Part shown: positions 1 through 9,573 of the stretch, in pieces
Layout of the letters: every line of letters begins with the position of its first letter
How positions within the stretch are numbered: position 1 is the first letter of the stretch
Source: Pseudomonas entomophila
Lineage (GTDB): Bacteria > Pseudomonadota > Gammaproteobacteria > Pseudomonadales > Pseudomonadaceae
Length of the DNA: 64,000 nt
Assembly: GCF_018417595.1 (NCBI RefSeq)
Contig: NZ_CP070982.1
Span: 1,823,501-1,887,500 of the forward strand
Direction: 5' to 3'
Made by a program: the position numbers and the translations under genes
Notes under the pieces: generated by a model
The model's database searches: none
The model's input: the letters and a program-made list of their open reading frames with translations, nothing else
Told to the model about the DNA's origin: nothing

Positions 1-2426
1 CGCCGGTGCTCACGCCCAACGGCAAGAGTGTGCTACGGGTTACCTCGAGCAAGCCGCTGCCGGAGCCAGTGGTCAAGTTCCTGGTCCAGGTCATGTGGCC
101 GCAGGGGCGCTTGCTGCGCGACTACAGTGTGCTGCTCGACCAGGCCCAAGCCCAGGGTAGCCAGCCGACCCAGGCCAACATCAACCCGGCCGTGAGTGCG
201 GGCAGCTACACCACCAAGCGCCGCGACACCCTCTGGCAGATCGCTGCGCGCAACACCCATGGCGGCTCGGTCCAGCAGACCATGCTGGCTATTCAGGCGT
301 TGAACCCCGATGCTTTCATCGGCAACAACATCAACCAGCTCAAGATCGGCCAGGTCCTGCGCCTGCCCGACCAGCAGCAGATCCAGAACATTCCCCGGCC
401 CGAGGCCAACCGCGAAGTCGCCGAGCAGTACGCTGCCTGGCGCGAAGGGCGGCGCCTGGGGCCGCGTGCCCGCCAACTGGATGCCACCCGTCGTGGCGAG
501 GCTGGCGCGGCGCCTGCGCGTATTGCCCAGGGCGACAACCTGCGTCTGGTATCCCCAGGCGGCAAGGGTGCTGCCGGTGACGCCAAGGCGATCAACGACA
601 AACTGGCCGTTGCCCAGGAAAGCCTGGATACCAGTCGTCGTGACAACGATGAGCTCAAGAGCCGGATGGTCGACCTGCAGAGCCAGCTGGACAAGCTGCA
701 GCGTCTGATCCAGCTGAAGAACGACCAGTTGGCACGCCTCGAGGCGCAGGGCGCGGCGCAGCCTGAGCCGCCCGCCGCCTTGCCTGGCGAGCCAGCCCCG
801 GCCCAGCCGGCGGTAACCGCCCAGCTGACCCCGGCCGAGCCAGTAGTCGCCCCGGCACCTGCCGCGGTCGACACCGCGCCGGCGCCAGAGCCAGCCACCG
901 AAGCCCCTGTCGCAGAAGAGCCGGGCATGCTCGACCAGTTGCTGGGCAACCCGCTGTTGCTGGGGCTGGTTGCTGGTTCCGCGTTCCTGGTCTTGCTGTT
1001 GCTGCTGCTGCTCCTGGCGCGCAAGCGCAAGGCCCAGCAGGAAGCCGAGAAGCACCTGCGCATGGCCCGGGCGTTGTCCGAGGAAGGCGAGCGTGGCCCG
1101 GACCTGGACCTGCCGCCAAGCAGTTTCGAAGGGCTGGACGTTTCGGCGCCCAGCGTAACCCTGTCGCCTGCCGTCGTGGCCGCCTCGGCCGCTGCCGCCA
1201 CCGCAGCGGAGAAGCCGCTGCCGGTGGTCGCCGCCGAGCCGGTCCAGGATCCGCGTGCTGCGTTGTTCGCCGAGGTCGATGAAAGCATTGCCCGTGGCCG
1301 CCTCAACCATGCCGCCGATCTGCTCGAGGCTGCCGTGGCGTCCGAGCCGCAGCGCAGTGACCTGCGCCTGAAATTGATGGAAGTCTATGCCCGCCAGGGT
1401 GACCAGACCGCGTTCGTCGACCAGGAGCGCAAGCTGGCGCCCAGCGACGCCAGCCAGGCCGAGGTCGCCTCGCTCAAGGAGCGTTACCCCGGCATGCTGG
1501 GGGTTGCGGCCGTGGCCGCAGGCGCCGCTGGCGCGGCAGCATTGGCCGCAGAACTGGACGAGCAATATGTTCAGGAACTGCTGCAGGACCAGGAGCCGGC
1601 AGCGCCCGTGGCAGAGGTCGAGCCAGAGCCACAGGTTGAGCCTGCTCCGGAGCCTGAGCCGGCTGCGTCGCTCGAGCCCGAGTTGGAATCCGAACTGTCC
1701 CAGGCGCCCGAACAGGATGACCTTGATAGCGCCTTCGACCTGAGCCTGGGCGACGATCTGCCGGCCGACGAGCCATTCGACCTGCCGGTGCTGGACGACA
1801 CCGCACCGCTGGAAGCCGCGCTCGAAGCTGAAACGGCACCGGTGGCCGAGACCGATGCCGACGATGACTTCGAAGCGTTGCTGGCACAGGCCCAGGCACA
1901 GTCGGAGCCAGAGCCGCAGAGCGTCGACGACCTCGCCGAGTTCGACCTCGACGTCGGTGAGCCTGCCGCCCCGGCCAGCACCGAGGAAGCGCCGGTGGAC
2001 GTGGCGGCCGAACTGGCGGCCTTCGACGCTATTCCAGAATTCGACCCGATCTCCGAGTTGGAGCTGCCGGACGACTTCGACCTGTCGCTGTCCCTGGACG
2101 ACGATTCGCCGGCGGCGAAGAACTTCGCTTCGGAGCTGGATGACGTCAACGCCGAGCTCGACAAGCTGTCGCAGAACCTCGAGTCGCCGTCGCTGGAGCC
2201 GCAGTTCACTGCCGAGGACGCGGCCCAGGAGCCTGAGCCGCTGGATGACCTGGACTTCGACTTCTTCTCCGGCGCTGACGAAGTGGCCACCAAGCTCGAC
2301 CTGGCACGCGCCTACATCGACATGGGTGACCACCAGGGCGCCCGCGACATCCTCGACGAGGTGGTCAAGGATGGCGATGACAGCCAGCGCCAGGAAGCTA
2401 GCGAGATGCTCTCGCGCCTGGTCTGA
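1..2426 (+). CDS. fimV: FimV, peptidoglycan-binding polar hub protein (5' end outside window)
   Basis: The frame is open to the left edge, so the N-terminus and signal peptide are missing; about 808 residues are visible. A LysM domain (about visible residues 65-120, motif DTLWQIA) should bind peptidoglycan. A coiled coil follows (about 200-245), then Pro/Ala-rich sequence, one membrane segment (about 314-340, a Leu run ending ARKRK) and a long acidic cytoplasmic region. The last 50 residues form the conserved FimV C-terminal TPR-like domain (LARAYIDMGDHQGARDIL). FimV organises polar type IV pilus assembly, twitching and c-di-GMP/cAMP signalling in Pseudomonas. It sits upstream of truA, as in other pseudomonads. 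The acidic repeats make the length variable between strains. Confidence 0.95.
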   Translation, partial: PVLTPNGKSVLRVTSSKPLPEPVVKFLVQVMWPQGRLLRDYSVLLDQAQAQGSQPTQANINPAVSAGSYTTKRRDTLWQIAARNTHGGSVQQTMLAIQALNPDAFIGNNINQLKIGQVLRLPDQQQIQNIPRPEANREVAEQYAAWREGRRLGPRARQLDATRRGEAGAAPARIAQGDNLRLVSPGGKGAAGDAKAINDKLAVAQESLDTSRRDNDELKSRMVDLQSQLDKLQRLIQLKNDQLARLEAQGAAQPEPPAALPGEPAPAQPAVTAQLTPAEPVVAPAPAAVDTAPAPEPATEAPVAEEPGMLDQLLGNPLLLGLVAGSAFLVLLLLLLLLARKRKAQQEAEKHLRMARALSEEGERGPDLDLPPSSFEGLDVSAPSVTLSPAVVAASAAAATAAEKPLPVVAAEPVQDPRAALFAEVDESIARGRLNHAADLLEAAVASEPQRSDLRLKLMEVYARQGDQTAFVDQERKLAPSDASQAEVASLKERYPGMLGVAAVAAGAAGAAALAAELDEQYVQELLQDQEPAAPVAEVEPEPQVEPAPEPEPAASLEPELESELSQAPEQDDLDSAFDLSLGDDLPADEPFDLPVLDDTAPLEAALEAETAPVAETDADDDFEALLAQAQAQSEPEPQSVDDLAEFDLDVGEPAAPASTEEAPVDVAAELAAFDAIPEFDPISELELPDDFDLSLSLDDDSPAAKNFASELDDVNAELDKLSQNLESPSLEPQFTAEDAAQEPEPLDDLDFDFFSGADEVATKLDLARAYIDMGDHQGARDILDEVVKDGDDSQRQEASEMLSRLV

Positions 2427-2440
2427 CGCAGCGTTACACA

Positions 2441-2507
2441 TCGCGGGGCAAGCCCGCTCCCGCTGCTCTCTTTCGGAGGTAAGCGTGGGAGCGGGCTTGC
2501 CCCGCGA
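2441..2507. repeat. REP palindrome between fimV and truA
   Basis: Two 23-base arms, 2441-2463 and 2485-2507, are complementary with one mismatch around a 21-base loop. The core (GGGCAAGCCCGCTCC) is the P. putida-type REP motif that recurs in this window. It begins 15 bases after the fimV stop and could act as a 3' hairpin for that transcript. Confidence 0.85.
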
Positions 2508-2511
2508 TCAT

Positions 2512-2541
2512 TTCGGCCCTTGCGTGGTTTGCCGGTATACT
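2512..2541 (+). promoter_or_regulatory. Possible sigma-70 promoter of truA
   Basis: A good -10 hexamer, TATACT, lies at 2536-2541, about 36 bases before the proposed truA start. The -35 region is poor (TTCGGC at 2512-2517, 18-base spacer). It lies between the REP and truA, so truA-trpF may be transcribed independently of fimV. The call rests only on the hexamer match. Confidence 0.35.
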
Positions 2542-2576
2542 GCCCGCCTTTCGTTTCATCATCAGGTTTTCCGCTC

Positions 2577-3431
2577 TTGGATATCATCGACACCGCCGCC
2601 GCCGAATCGGCGGCCGAAGGCTACACCCGCATCGCCCTGGGCGTGGAATACAAGGGCTCGCGCTACCGCGGCTGGCAGCGCCAGGCCAGCGGCGTGCCCA
2701 GTGTTCAGCAGGCCCTGGAGCAAGCGCTGTCGAAGGTGGCCAACGAGCCGATCTCGGTGGTATGCGCGGGGCGCACCGATGCCGGCGTGCACGGTTGCGG
2801 GCAGATCGTGCACTTCGACACCCGCGCGGTGCGCGACGAGCGCGCCTGGACCCTGGGCACCAACTTCAACCTGCCCCACGACATCAGTGTGGTCTGGTCC
2901 GCGCCCATGCCGGCGCATTTTCATGCCCGCTTCAAGGCCACGGCACGGCGCTACCGCTATGTGATCTACAACGATCCGATCCGCCCGGCGCATCTGGCTG
3001 AGGAAGTAACCTGGAACCACCGGCCACTGGATGTGGCGCGCATGGCCGAAGCTGCGCAGTATTTGCTCGGCACCCATGACTTCAGCGCCTTCCGCGCCAG
3101 CCAGTGCCAGGCCAAGTCGCCGATCAAGCATATCCACCACCTGCGCGTCACTCGCCACGGCCAGATGATCGTGCTGGATGTGCGCGCCACCGCCTTCCTG
3201 CATCACATGGTGCGCAACATCGCCGGCGTGCTGATGACCATCGGTGCCGGCGAGCGGCCGGTGGAGTGGGCGCGCGAGGTGCTGGAGGGGCGAAACCGCC
3301 GGGAGGGCGGGGTGACGGCCCACCCGTACGGCCTGTACCTGGTCCAGGTGGAGTACCCGCAAGAGTACGTGTTGCCGCAGCGTTACATCGGCCCACACTT
3401 TCTTACCGGCTACGAGGCCCTGGCAGACTGA
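2577..3431 (+). CDS. truA: tRNA pseudouridine(38-40) synthase TruA
   Basis: This 284-residue enzyme makes pseudouridine at positions 38-40 of the tRNA anticodon arm. The catalytic motif GRTDAGVHG is present, with Asp68 as nucleophile, and the C-terminal HHMVRN segment is typical. A TTG at 2577 is chosen as start because it gives the usual family length and leaves the -10-like TATACT upstream. The frame is open to a TTG at 2520, but using that would bury the promoter-like element. No strong Shine-Dalgarno is visible (only CAGG). trpF follows after 60 bases, the usual Pseudomonas order. Confidence 0.93.
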   Translation: MDIIDTAAAESAAEGYTRIALGVEYKGSRYRGWQRQASGVPSVQQALEQALSKVANEPISVVCAGRTDAGVHGCGQIVHFDTRAVRDERAWTLGTNFNLPHDISVVWSAPMPAHFHARFKATARRYRYVIYNDPIRPAHLAEEVTWNHRPLDVARMAEAAQYLLGTHDFSAFRASQCQAKSPIKHIHHLRVTRHGQMIVLDVRATAFLHHMVRNIAGVLMTIGAGERPVEWAREVLEGRNRREGGVTAHPYGLYLVQVEYPQEYVLPQRYIGPHFLTGYEALAD

Positions 3432-3491
3432 CGGGCCAAAAGTCATTTGCTAACATCGGGCCTTTCACCGATCACTCAAGGTTCGCCCTCC

Positions 3492-4112
3492 ATGAGCAAC
3501 GTGCGCAGCAAGATCTGCGGGATTACCCGCTTAGAGGACGCCCTGGCGGCCGTCGAGGCCGGTGCCGATGCCATCGGCTTCGTCTTCTATGCGAAGAGCC
3601 CGCGCGCGGTGGATGTGCGCCAGGCCCGGGCAATCATCTCGCAGCTGCCACCGTTCGTGACCACCGTGGGGCTGTTCGTCAATGCCAGCCGTTGCGAGCT
3701 CAACGAGATCCTCGAAGTGGTTCCGCTGGACCTGCTACAGTTCCACGGCGATGAAACCCCGGCCGACTGCGAGGGGTATCACCGGCCCTGGATCAAGGCC
3801 CTGCGCGTGCGCCCTGGTGACGATCTGCAGGCCGCCTGCAAACACTACGCTGGTGCCAGCGGCATCCTGCTGGACGCCTATGTACCGGGCGTGCCGGGAG
3901 GAACCGGAGAGTCCTTCGACTGGTCTTTGATTCCGCAGCACCTGAGCAAACCGATCATCCTTGCCGGTGGCCTGTCGGCCGACAACGTCGCCGAGGCCAT
4001 CCGCCAGGTACGCCCGTATGCGGTGGATGTCAGCGGCGGTGTCGAGCTGCAGAAGGGCATCAAGGACGCCGCGAAGATCAACGCCTTCATGCGCGCGGTG
4101 AAACAGGCGTGA
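3492..4112 (+). CDS. trpF: Phosphoribosylanthranilate isomerase
   Basis: A 206-residue (beta/alpha)8-barrel enzyme of tryptophan synthesis that converts N-(5'-phosphoribosyl)anthranilate to the CdRP intermediate. The N-terminal KICGIT motif supplies the general-base Cys, and [11 protein letters not shown] near the C-terminus carries the acid Asp and the phosphate-binding loop. ATG 3492 is preferred over an in-frame TTG at 3447 because the protein then starts directly before the first strand ([10 protein letters not shown]). As usual in Pseudomonas, trpF stands apart from the other trp genes, between truA and accD. Confidence 0.96.
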   Translation: MSNVRSKICGITRLEDALAAVEAGADAIGFVFYAKSPRAVDVRQARAIISQLPPFVTTVGLFVNASRCELNEILEVVPLDLLQFHGDETPADCEGYHRPWIKALRVRPGDDLQAACKHYAGASGILLDAYVPGVPGGTGESFDWSLIPQHLSKPIILAGGLSADNVAEAIRQVRPYAVDVSGGVELQKGIKDAAKINAFMRAVKQA

Positions 4113-4338
4113 GGGCGGATGTGACGGCTGGCCGCGCGCCATCGTCCATAGCTTTCGCAGCCCGATGCTGCCAGGCCATGAGGCCGGCCCAGGCATCGGC
4201 GTAAAAATTGGAGATGGGGCGGTGCGTGGCGAATCCATGGCCGGCCCATCGTCGTTTGACAGCAGAATTTGAGCTCAAGGGCAGGGGTGGGGCCGGTAAT
4301 TCCAGGCCCGCCGCCCGCCGATACTGGAGAGAGAAAGC

Positions 4339-5232
4339 ATGAGCAACTGGTTGGTAGACAAACTGATCCCTTCGATCATGCGTTCCGAGGTGAAGAAGAG
4401 CTCGGTGCCCGAAGGCCTGTGGCACAAGTGCCCGTCCTGCGAAGCCGTGCTGTACCGCCCGGAGCTGGAAAAGACCCTCGACGTCTGCCCCAAGTGCAAC
4501 CACCACATGCGCATCGGCGCACGTGCGCGTATCGACATCTTCCTCGACAAGGACGGTCGCGCTGAGCTTGGCGCCGACCTGGAGCCGGTCGACCGCCTGA
4601 AATTCCGTGACGGCAAGAAGTACAAGGACCGCCTGACCGCCGCGCAGAAGCAGACCGGCGAGAAAGACGCGCTGATCTCCATGAGCGGCAACCTGATGGG
4701 CCTGCCGGTCGTGGTCAGCGCCTTCGAGTTCTCCTTCATGGGTGGCTCGATGGGCGCCATCGTCGGTGAGCGCTTCGTGCGCGCCGCCAACTACGCCCTG
4801 GAAAACCGTTGCCCGATGATCTGCTTCTCCGCCTCCGGCGGTGCGCGCATGCAGGAAGCGCTGATCTCGCTGATGCAGATGGCCAAGACCTCCGCGGTGC
4901 TGGCGCGCCTGCGCGAAGAAGGCATTCCGTTCATCTCGGTGCTGACCGACCCGGTCTACGGCGGTGTTTCCGCCAGCCTGGCGATGCTCGGCGACGTGAT
5001 CGTCGGTGAACCCAAGGCGCTGATCGGCTTCGCTGGCCCGCGCGTGATCGAGCAGACCGTGCGCGAGAAGCTGCCGGAAGGCTTCCAGCGCAGCGAGTTC
5101 CTGCTGGAGCACGGCGCCATCGACCTGATCATCTCCCGTGAAGAACTGCGTCCGCGCCTGGCTCGCCTGTTGGCGCAGATGACTGGCCAGCCCACGCCGG
5201 AAGCCGCCAAAGAAGTCGCTGCGGTCGCGTGA
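4339..5232 (+). CDS. accD: Acetyl-CoA carboxylase carboxyltransferase, beta subunit
   Basis: This 297-residue cytoplasmic subunit pairs with AccA to move the carboxyl group from carboxybiotin to acetyl-CoA, making malonyl-CoA. The N-terminal four-Cys zinc ribbon is intact (CPSC at about 31-34, CPKC at about 53-56). The crotonase-like core has the oxyanion-hole GGS/GGAR segments ([19 protein letters not shown]). GGAGAG stands upstream of ATG 4339. Its TGA overlaps the folC ATG (TGATG), implying translational coupling. The 226-base gap before it holds no clear promoter. Confidence 0.97.
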   Translation: MSNWLVDKLIPSIMRSEVKKSSVPEGLWHKCPSCEAVLYRPELEKTLDVCPKCNHHMRIGARARIDIFLDKDGRAELGADLEPVDRLKFRDGKKYKDRLTAAQKQTGEKDALISMSGNLMGLPVVVSAFEFSFMGGSMGAIVGERFVRAANYALENRCPMICFSASGGARMQEALISLMQMAKTSAVLARLREEGIPFISVLTDPVYGGVSASLAMLGDVIVGEPKALIGFAGPRVIEQTVREKLPEGFQRSEFLLEHGAIDLIISREELRPRLARLLAQMTGQPTPEAAKEVAAVA

Positions 5233-6539
5233 TGAGCCAGCGTTCCCTGGGCGACTGGCTCGCCTACCTCGAACAGCTGCACCCTTCGGCCATCGACATG
5301 GGGCTGGAGCGCTCGCAGCAGGTGCTTGCGCGCCTGGGCCTGGGCAAACTGGCGCCTCGCGTGGTGACGGTCACCGGCACCAATGGCAAGGGTTCGACCT
5401 GCGCTTTCGTGGCTACGCTGTTGCGCGCCCAGGGGCTCAAGGTGGGGGTGTACAGCTCTCCGCACCTGCTGCGCTACAACGAGCGCGTGCTCATCGATGG
5501 CATCGAGGCTGGCGATGAGCAGTTGTGCGAGGCTTTCACCGCTGTCGAGGCAGCGCGTGGCGATGTTTCGCTGACCTATTTCGAGATGGGCACCCTCGCG
5601 GCGTTCTGGCTGTTCAAACAGTCCGAACTGGATGCCGTGGTGCTCGAAGTCGGCCTGGGCGGTCGGCTGGATGCGGTCAACCTGGTGGATGCCGACGTTT
5701 CATTGGTCACCAGTATCGGTGTCGACCATGTCGACTACCTGGGTGATACCCGTGAGTCGGTCGCCTTCGAAAAGGCCGGCATCTTCCGTCAGGGCAAGCC
5801 TGCGTTGTGTGGTGATCTCGACCCGCCGCAACCCTTGCTCGACAAGGTGCGTGAGCTGGCTTGTCCGTTCTTCCTGAGGGGGCGCGATTTCGACCTGGCC
5901 AGCACCGACAGCCACTGGCAGTGGCGAGGCAGCCGGCTGGACGGCTCCGTCGTCGAGCTGCGCGACCTGCCGCTGCTCGACCTGCCCATGGAAAACGCGG
6001 CGCTCGCCTTGCAGGCCTTCCTCCTCATGGATGTGCACTGGGATGAGGCGCGGGTGCGCCAGGCGTTGCTGGATACTCGCATCACCGGGCGTCTCGACAG
6101 GCGAGCGTTGCACTTCAACGGCAAGCGCATAGAGCTTTTGCTGGATGTCGGCCATAACCCGCATGCTGCCGAGTACCTGGCGCGTCGTCTGGCGACGCGG
6201 CCGCTCAAAGGTCGGCGCCTGGCGGTATTTGGCTTGCTTGCAGACAAGGACCTGGACGGTGTGCTTGCGTCGTTGCGAGGGCTGGTCGATGAATGGGCGG
6301 TGGCTCCGCTGGCCACTGCGCGCAGCCGTCCGGCAGCAGAACTGGCCGGCGCCTTGACGAACCTCGGTGCGCCAGTGAAGTCTTACGCCAGCGTCGATGC
6401 TGCCCTGGAGGGGCAGTGCGCCCAGGCGACGGCAGATGATCAGATCCTGCTGTTCGGTTCGTTTTTCTGCGTCGGCGAGGCTCTGGCCTGGCTTGAGCGG
6501 CAAGCCCTCGAGGATGGAGTAGATGGCAGTGCTGGATAA
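5232..6539 (+). CDS. folC: Bifunctional folylpolyglutamate synthase/dihydrofolate synthase
   Basis: A 435-residue Mur-ligase-family enzyme that adds glutamate to dihydropteroate and then to tetrahydrofolate in an ATP-dependent reaction. The P-loop is TGTNGKGST (about residues 49-57); FEMGTLAAF, LEVGLGGRLDA and the C-terminal LLDVGHNPHA motif match the family. ATG 5232 overlaps the accD stop by one base; a GTG just before it at 5229 is possible but less likely. The 3' end overlaps the dedD start by 17 bases. The accD-folC-dedD-cvpA-purF order is conserved in gammaproteobacteria. Confidence 0.96.
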   Translation: MSQRSLGDWLAYLEQLHPSAIDMGLERSQQVLARLGLGKLAPRVVTVTGTNGKGSTCAFVATLLRAQGLKVGVYSSPHLLRYNERVLIDGIEAGDEQLCEAFTAVEAARGDVSLTYFEMGTLAAFWLFKQSELDAVVLEVGLGGRLDAVNLVDADVSLVTSIGVDHVDYLGDTRESVAFEKAGIFRQGKPALCGDLDPPQPLLDKVRELACPFFLRGRDFDLASTDSHWQWRGSRLDGSVVELRDLPLLDLPMENAALALQAFLLMDVHWDEARVRQALLDTRITGRLDRRALHFNGKRIELLLDVGHNPHAAEYLARRLATRPLKGRRLAVFGLLADKDLDGVLASLRGLVDEWAVAPLATARSRPAAELAGALTNLGAPVKSYASVDAALEGQCAQATADDQILLFGSFFCVGEALAWLERQALEDGVDGSAG

Positions 6540-7203
6540 AGGGATGAAGCAGCGCATGGTCGGTGCGCTGGTGCTGGTGGCGCTGGCGGTGATCTTCCTG
6601 CCGATGCTGTTCACCCGTGAGGACGAGATGCGCCAGGTGCGTGTCGAGGCGCCGGAGGCGCCGGCCATGCCAAGCCTGCCCCAGGTGCAGGTCGAGCCTG
6701 TGGCGGTGCCTGAGCCGCAACCATTGCCGGACCCAGGCGAGCAACCGCCGGTGGTGGTCAATGAGTCCGCGGTGCCGGTGACTGCGCCAAGCCAGCCGAT
6801 CGCGCCCGCGCCCGCCGTGCAGCCAGTACAGCCCAAGCCGCAGGCGCCGGTGCCGGCTCCTGCGGCGCCGAAGGTCGAGCCCCGCCCGGCGCCAGCGCCG
6901 ACAGTGGCGCCTGCCGCCCCTGTGGCCAAGCCTGTAGCGCCATCGAAGATCGATGCCAACGGCCTGCCGGTGAGCTGGTCGATCCAGCTGGCCAGTCTGT
7001 CGAATCGGGCTGGGGCCGAAAGCCTGCAGAAGACCCTTCGTAGCCAGGGCTACAACGCCTACATCCGTTCGGCGGATGGCATGAACCGGGTATTCGTCGG
7101 GCCGTTGATCGAGCGTGCTGAGGCCGAGCGCCTGCGTGATGTGATCAATCGCCAGCAAAACCTCAAGGGCATCGTGGTGCGCTTCCAGCCAGAGCGCGGT
7201 TAG
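6523..7203 (+). CDS. dedD: SPOR-domain membrane protein (DedD type)
   Basis: A 226-residue inner-membrane protein with a short cytoplasmic start, one membrane segment (about residues 11-28), a long Pro/Ala-rich periplasmic linker (about 45-145) and a C-terminal SPOR domain (about 150-226, SWSIQLASLSNR to GIVVRFQP). SPOR domains bind peptidoglycan stripped of stem peptides at the septum, so a role in cell division is expected. The start lies inside the folC 3' end, so translation is probably coupled. Assignment rests on architecture and synteny with E. coli folC-dedD-cvpA-purF. Confidence 0.9.
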   Translation: MAVLDKGMKQRMVGALVLVALAVIFLPMLFTREDEMRQVRVEAPEAPAMPSLPQVQVEPVAVPEPQPLPDPGEQPPVVVNESAVPVTAPSQPIAPAPAVQPVQPKPQAPVPAPAAPKVEPRPAPAPTVAPAAPVAKPVAPSKIDANGLPVSWSIQLASLSNRAGAESLQKTLRSQGYNAYIRSADGMNRVFVGPLIERAEAERLRDVINRQQNLKGIVVRFQPERG

Positions 7204-7235
7204 CCGCTGTAGCCCCCATTGATCTGATGCAACCT

Positions 7236-7322
7236 CTGTAGGGGCGTCTTTAGCCGCGATCACCCGCGCAGCGGGTGCCTGGCACCGCGCTGTCTGCTTC
7301 GCGGCTAAAGCCGCTCCTACAG
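7236..7322. repeat. REP pair between dedD and cvpA
   Basis: Imperfect complementary arms at 7236-7259 and 7299-7322 enclose an inner hairpin (CACCCGC/GCGGGTG at about 7261-7276). The core GCGGCTAAAGCCGCTCCTAC is the 'aggagcggct' REP variant also found at 18137-18223 and 34228-34314. The remaining gap to cvpA carries the promoter below. Confidence 0.85.
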
Positions 7323-7396
7323 AAAGTGCGGGATTTCAAACCCGCAAAGCTGTCCCCTGAGTCAGCCTGCAGCCCTTCAAACTCCTGACATTCCGC

Positions 7397-7425
7397 TTAC
7401 CCCAAGCCCTTCGCTCTGGTAAAAT
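7397..7425 (+). promoter_or_regulatory. Candidate sigma-70 promoter for cvpA-purF
   Basis: TAAAAT at 7420-7425 is a good -10, with a weak -35 TTACCC at 7397-7402 and a 17-base spacer. It lies about 30 bases before the cvpA GTG. No PurR-like operator was recognised here. Confidence 0.45.
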
Positions 7426-7455
7426 GCGCCGCCTCAAACGTCGGCAGGCAGCACC

Positions 7456-8010
7456 GTGGCATTTACCTGGGTTGATTGGGCGATCATCGCGATCGTCGCC
7501 ATTTCCTCACTGATCAGTCTCAAGCGCGGCTTCGTCAAGGAGGCCTTGTCCCTGCTCATCTGGATTGTCGCCGGCGCGGTGGCCTGGATGTTCGGCGGCT
7601 CGCTCTCGCAGTATCTGGAAAGCTACATCCAGACCCCGTCCGCGCGGGTCATTGCCGGCTGTGCCATTCTTTTCGTCGCCACGCTGCTGGTCGGGGCGAT
7701 GCTCAACTTCCTCATCGGCGAGCTGATTCGCGTGACCGGGTTGTCCGGCACCGATCGCTTCCTCGGCATGGCCTTTGGCGCCGCGCGCGGGGGCTTGCTG
7801 GTGGTGGTGGCCGTCGGGCTGCTCAGCCTGGGGCCGGTGCAACAGGATCCGTGGTGGCAGGAATCACGCCTGATACCACAATTTCTATTGGTAGCCGACT
7901 GGTCGAAGAACCTCATACTCGGGTTCGGCGGCCAGTGGATGTCCAGTGGGGTCAGCGCACCCGTTGACCTTCCGTTCAAGGAGCAGCTGCTCGGGCCGAG
8001 CAAGCCCTGA
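7456..8010 (+). CDS. cvpA: CvpA family inner-membrane protein
   Basis: This 184-residue protein has four predicted membrane helices (about 5-22, 30-48, 64-84 and 102-122), the LKRGFVKEALSL motif after helix 1, and a Gly-rich GMAFGAARGG segment. CvpA was named for colicin V production; its molecular role is unclear and it has been linked to envelope stress tolerance. GTG 7456 is chosen because it precedes the first helix and has GGCAGG upstream. It stands 42 bases ahead of purF, as in E. coli, so it is probably cotranscribed with it. Confidence 0.94.
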   Translation: MAFTWVDWAIIAIVAISSLISLKRGFVKEALSLLIWIVAGAVAWMFGGSLSQYLESYIQTPSARVIAGCAILFVATLLVGAMLNFLIGELIRVTGLSGTDRFLGMAFGAARGGLLVVVAVGLLSLGPVQQDPWWQESRLIPQFLLVADWSKNLILGFGGQWMSSGVSAPVDLPFKEQLLGPSKP

Positions 8011-8052
8011 GCGCTCTTCACTCAAGTTTCATCAAAGTAGGGGTTGCGTCGC

Positions 8053-9558
8053 ATGTGTGGCATCGTCGGTATCGTCGGTAAGTCGAACGTCAATCAGGCG
8101 CTGTATGACGCGCTTACGGTCCTCCAGCACCGCGGCCAGGACGCTGCCGGTATCGTGACCAGCCATGACGGCCGGTTGTTCCTGCGCAAGGATAACGGCC
8201 TGGTGCGCGACGTCTTCCAGCAGCGCCACATGCAGCGCCTGGTCGGCAGCATCGGCATCGGTCACGTGCGCTACCCGACCGCCGGCAGTTCCACCTCGGC
8301 CGAGGCCCAGCCGTTCTACGTCAACTCGCCCTACGGCATCACCCTGGCGCACAACGGCAACCTGACCAACGTCGAGCAGTTGGCCAAGGAGATCTACGAG
8401 TCCGACCTGCGCCACGTCAACACCAACTCCGACTCCGAAGTGCTGCTGAACGTGTTCGCCCACGAGTTGGCCGTGCGCGGCAAGCTGCAACCGACCGAAG
8501 AGGACGTGTTCGCCGCTGTCTCCCACGTGCACAGCCGCTGTGTCGGTGGTTATGCCGTGGTCGCGATGATCACCGGCTATGGCATCGTCGGCTTCCGCGA
8601 CCCCAACGGCATCCGCCCGGTGGTCTTCGGCCAGCGTCACACCGACGAAGGCGTCGAGTACATGATCGCCTCGGAAAGCGTGGCCCTGGACGTGCTCGGC
8701 TTCACCCTGATCCGCGACCTGGCGCCGGGCGAAGCGGTGTACATCACCGAAGAAGGCCAGATGTTCACCAAACAGTGCGCCGAGAACCCGAAACTGCAGC
8801 CGTGCATCTTCGAGCATGTGTACCTGGCCCGCCCGGATTCGATCATCGACGGCGTCTCGGTGTACAAGGCGCGCCTGCGCATGGGCGAGAAGCTGGCCGA
8901 GAAGATCCAGCGCGAGCGCCCGGACCACGATATCGACGTGGTCATCCCGATCCCAGACACCAGCCGCACCGCGGCGCTGGAACTGGCCAACCACCTGGGC
9001 GTCAAGTTCCGCGAAGGCTTCGTCAAGAACCGCTATATCGGCCGTACCTTCATCATGCCCGGCCAGGCTGCGCGCAAGAAATCGGTACGCCAGAAGCTCA
9101 ACGCCATCGAGCTGGAATTCCGCGGCAAGAACGTGATGCTGGTGGACGACTCGATCGTGCGCGGCACCACCTGCAAGCAGATCATCCAGATGGCCCGCGA
9201 AGCCGGGGCCAAGAACGTCTACTTCTGCTCCGCGGCACCTGCGGTACGCTACCCCAACGTCTACGGCATCGACATGCCGAGCGCTCACGAACTGATCGCC
9301 CACAACCGTACCACCGAACAGGTGGCCGAGTTGATCGGCGCCGACTGGCTGATCTACCAGGACCTGCCGGACCTGATCGAATCGGTCGGTGGCGGCAAGA
9401 TCAAGATCGAGCACTTCGATTGCGCGGTGTTCAACGGTGAGTACGTCACCGGCGACATCGACGAAGCCTACCTCGATCGCATCGAGCAGGCCCGTAACGA
9501 CCTGGCCAAGGTGAAGACCCAGGCCGTCAGCGCGATCATCGACCTCTACAACAACTGA
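8053..9558 (+). CDS. purF: Amidophosphoribosyltransferase
   Basis: A 501-residue enzyme for the first committed step of purine synthesis (PRPP plus glutamine to 5-phosphoribosylamine). ATG 8053 is fixed by the chemistry: the next residue is the Cys of MCGIVG, which becomes the N-terminal nucleophile after Met removal. An in-frame TTG at 8044 would block this. HRGQDAAGI and VRYPTAGSS belong to the Ntn glutaminase domain, and [13 protein letters not shown] is the PRPP loop of the transferase domain. Metal-ligand Cys of the Bacillus type are not evident, as expected for the E. coli type. Confidence 0.97.
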   Translation: MCGIVGIVGKSNVNQALYDALTVLQHRGQDAAGIVTSHDGRLFLRKDNGLVRDVFQQRHMQRLVGSIGIGHVRYPTAGSSTSAEAQPFYVNSPYGITLAHNGNLTNVEQLAKEIYESDLRHVNTNSDSEVLLNVFAHELAVRGKLQPTEEDVFAAVSHVHSRCVGGYAVVAMITGYGIVGFRDPNGIRPVVFGQRHTDEGVEYMIASESVALDVLGFTLIRDLAPGEAVYITEEGQMFTKQCAENPKLQPCIFEHVYLARPDSIIDGVSVYKARLRMGEKLAEKIQRERPDHDIDVVIPIPDTSRTAALELANHLGVKFREGFVKNRYIGRTFIMPGQAARKKSVRQKLNAIELEFRGKNVMLVDDSIVRGTTCKQIIQMAREAGAKNVYFCSAAPAVRYPNVYGIDMPSAHELIAHNRTTEQVAELIGADWLIYQDLPDLIESVGGGKIKIEHFDCAVFNGEYVTGDIDEAYLDRIEQARNDLAKVKTQAVSAIIDLYNN

Positions 9559-9573
9559 TTTGGGAGCGACGGC

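Noticed and set aside
33..2441. Long open frame antisense to fimV
   Set aside because: A by-product of biased codon use in a high-GC gene; no ribosome site and no recognisable domain, while the + frame has LysM and FimV domains.
4190..4206. CATCGGCGTAA shared with about 34398-34408
   Set aside because: Eleven shared bases without extended similarity; probably chance.
4256..4261. Exact TTGACA upstream of accD
   Set aside because: No -10 hexamer at 16-18 bases; not reported as a promoter.
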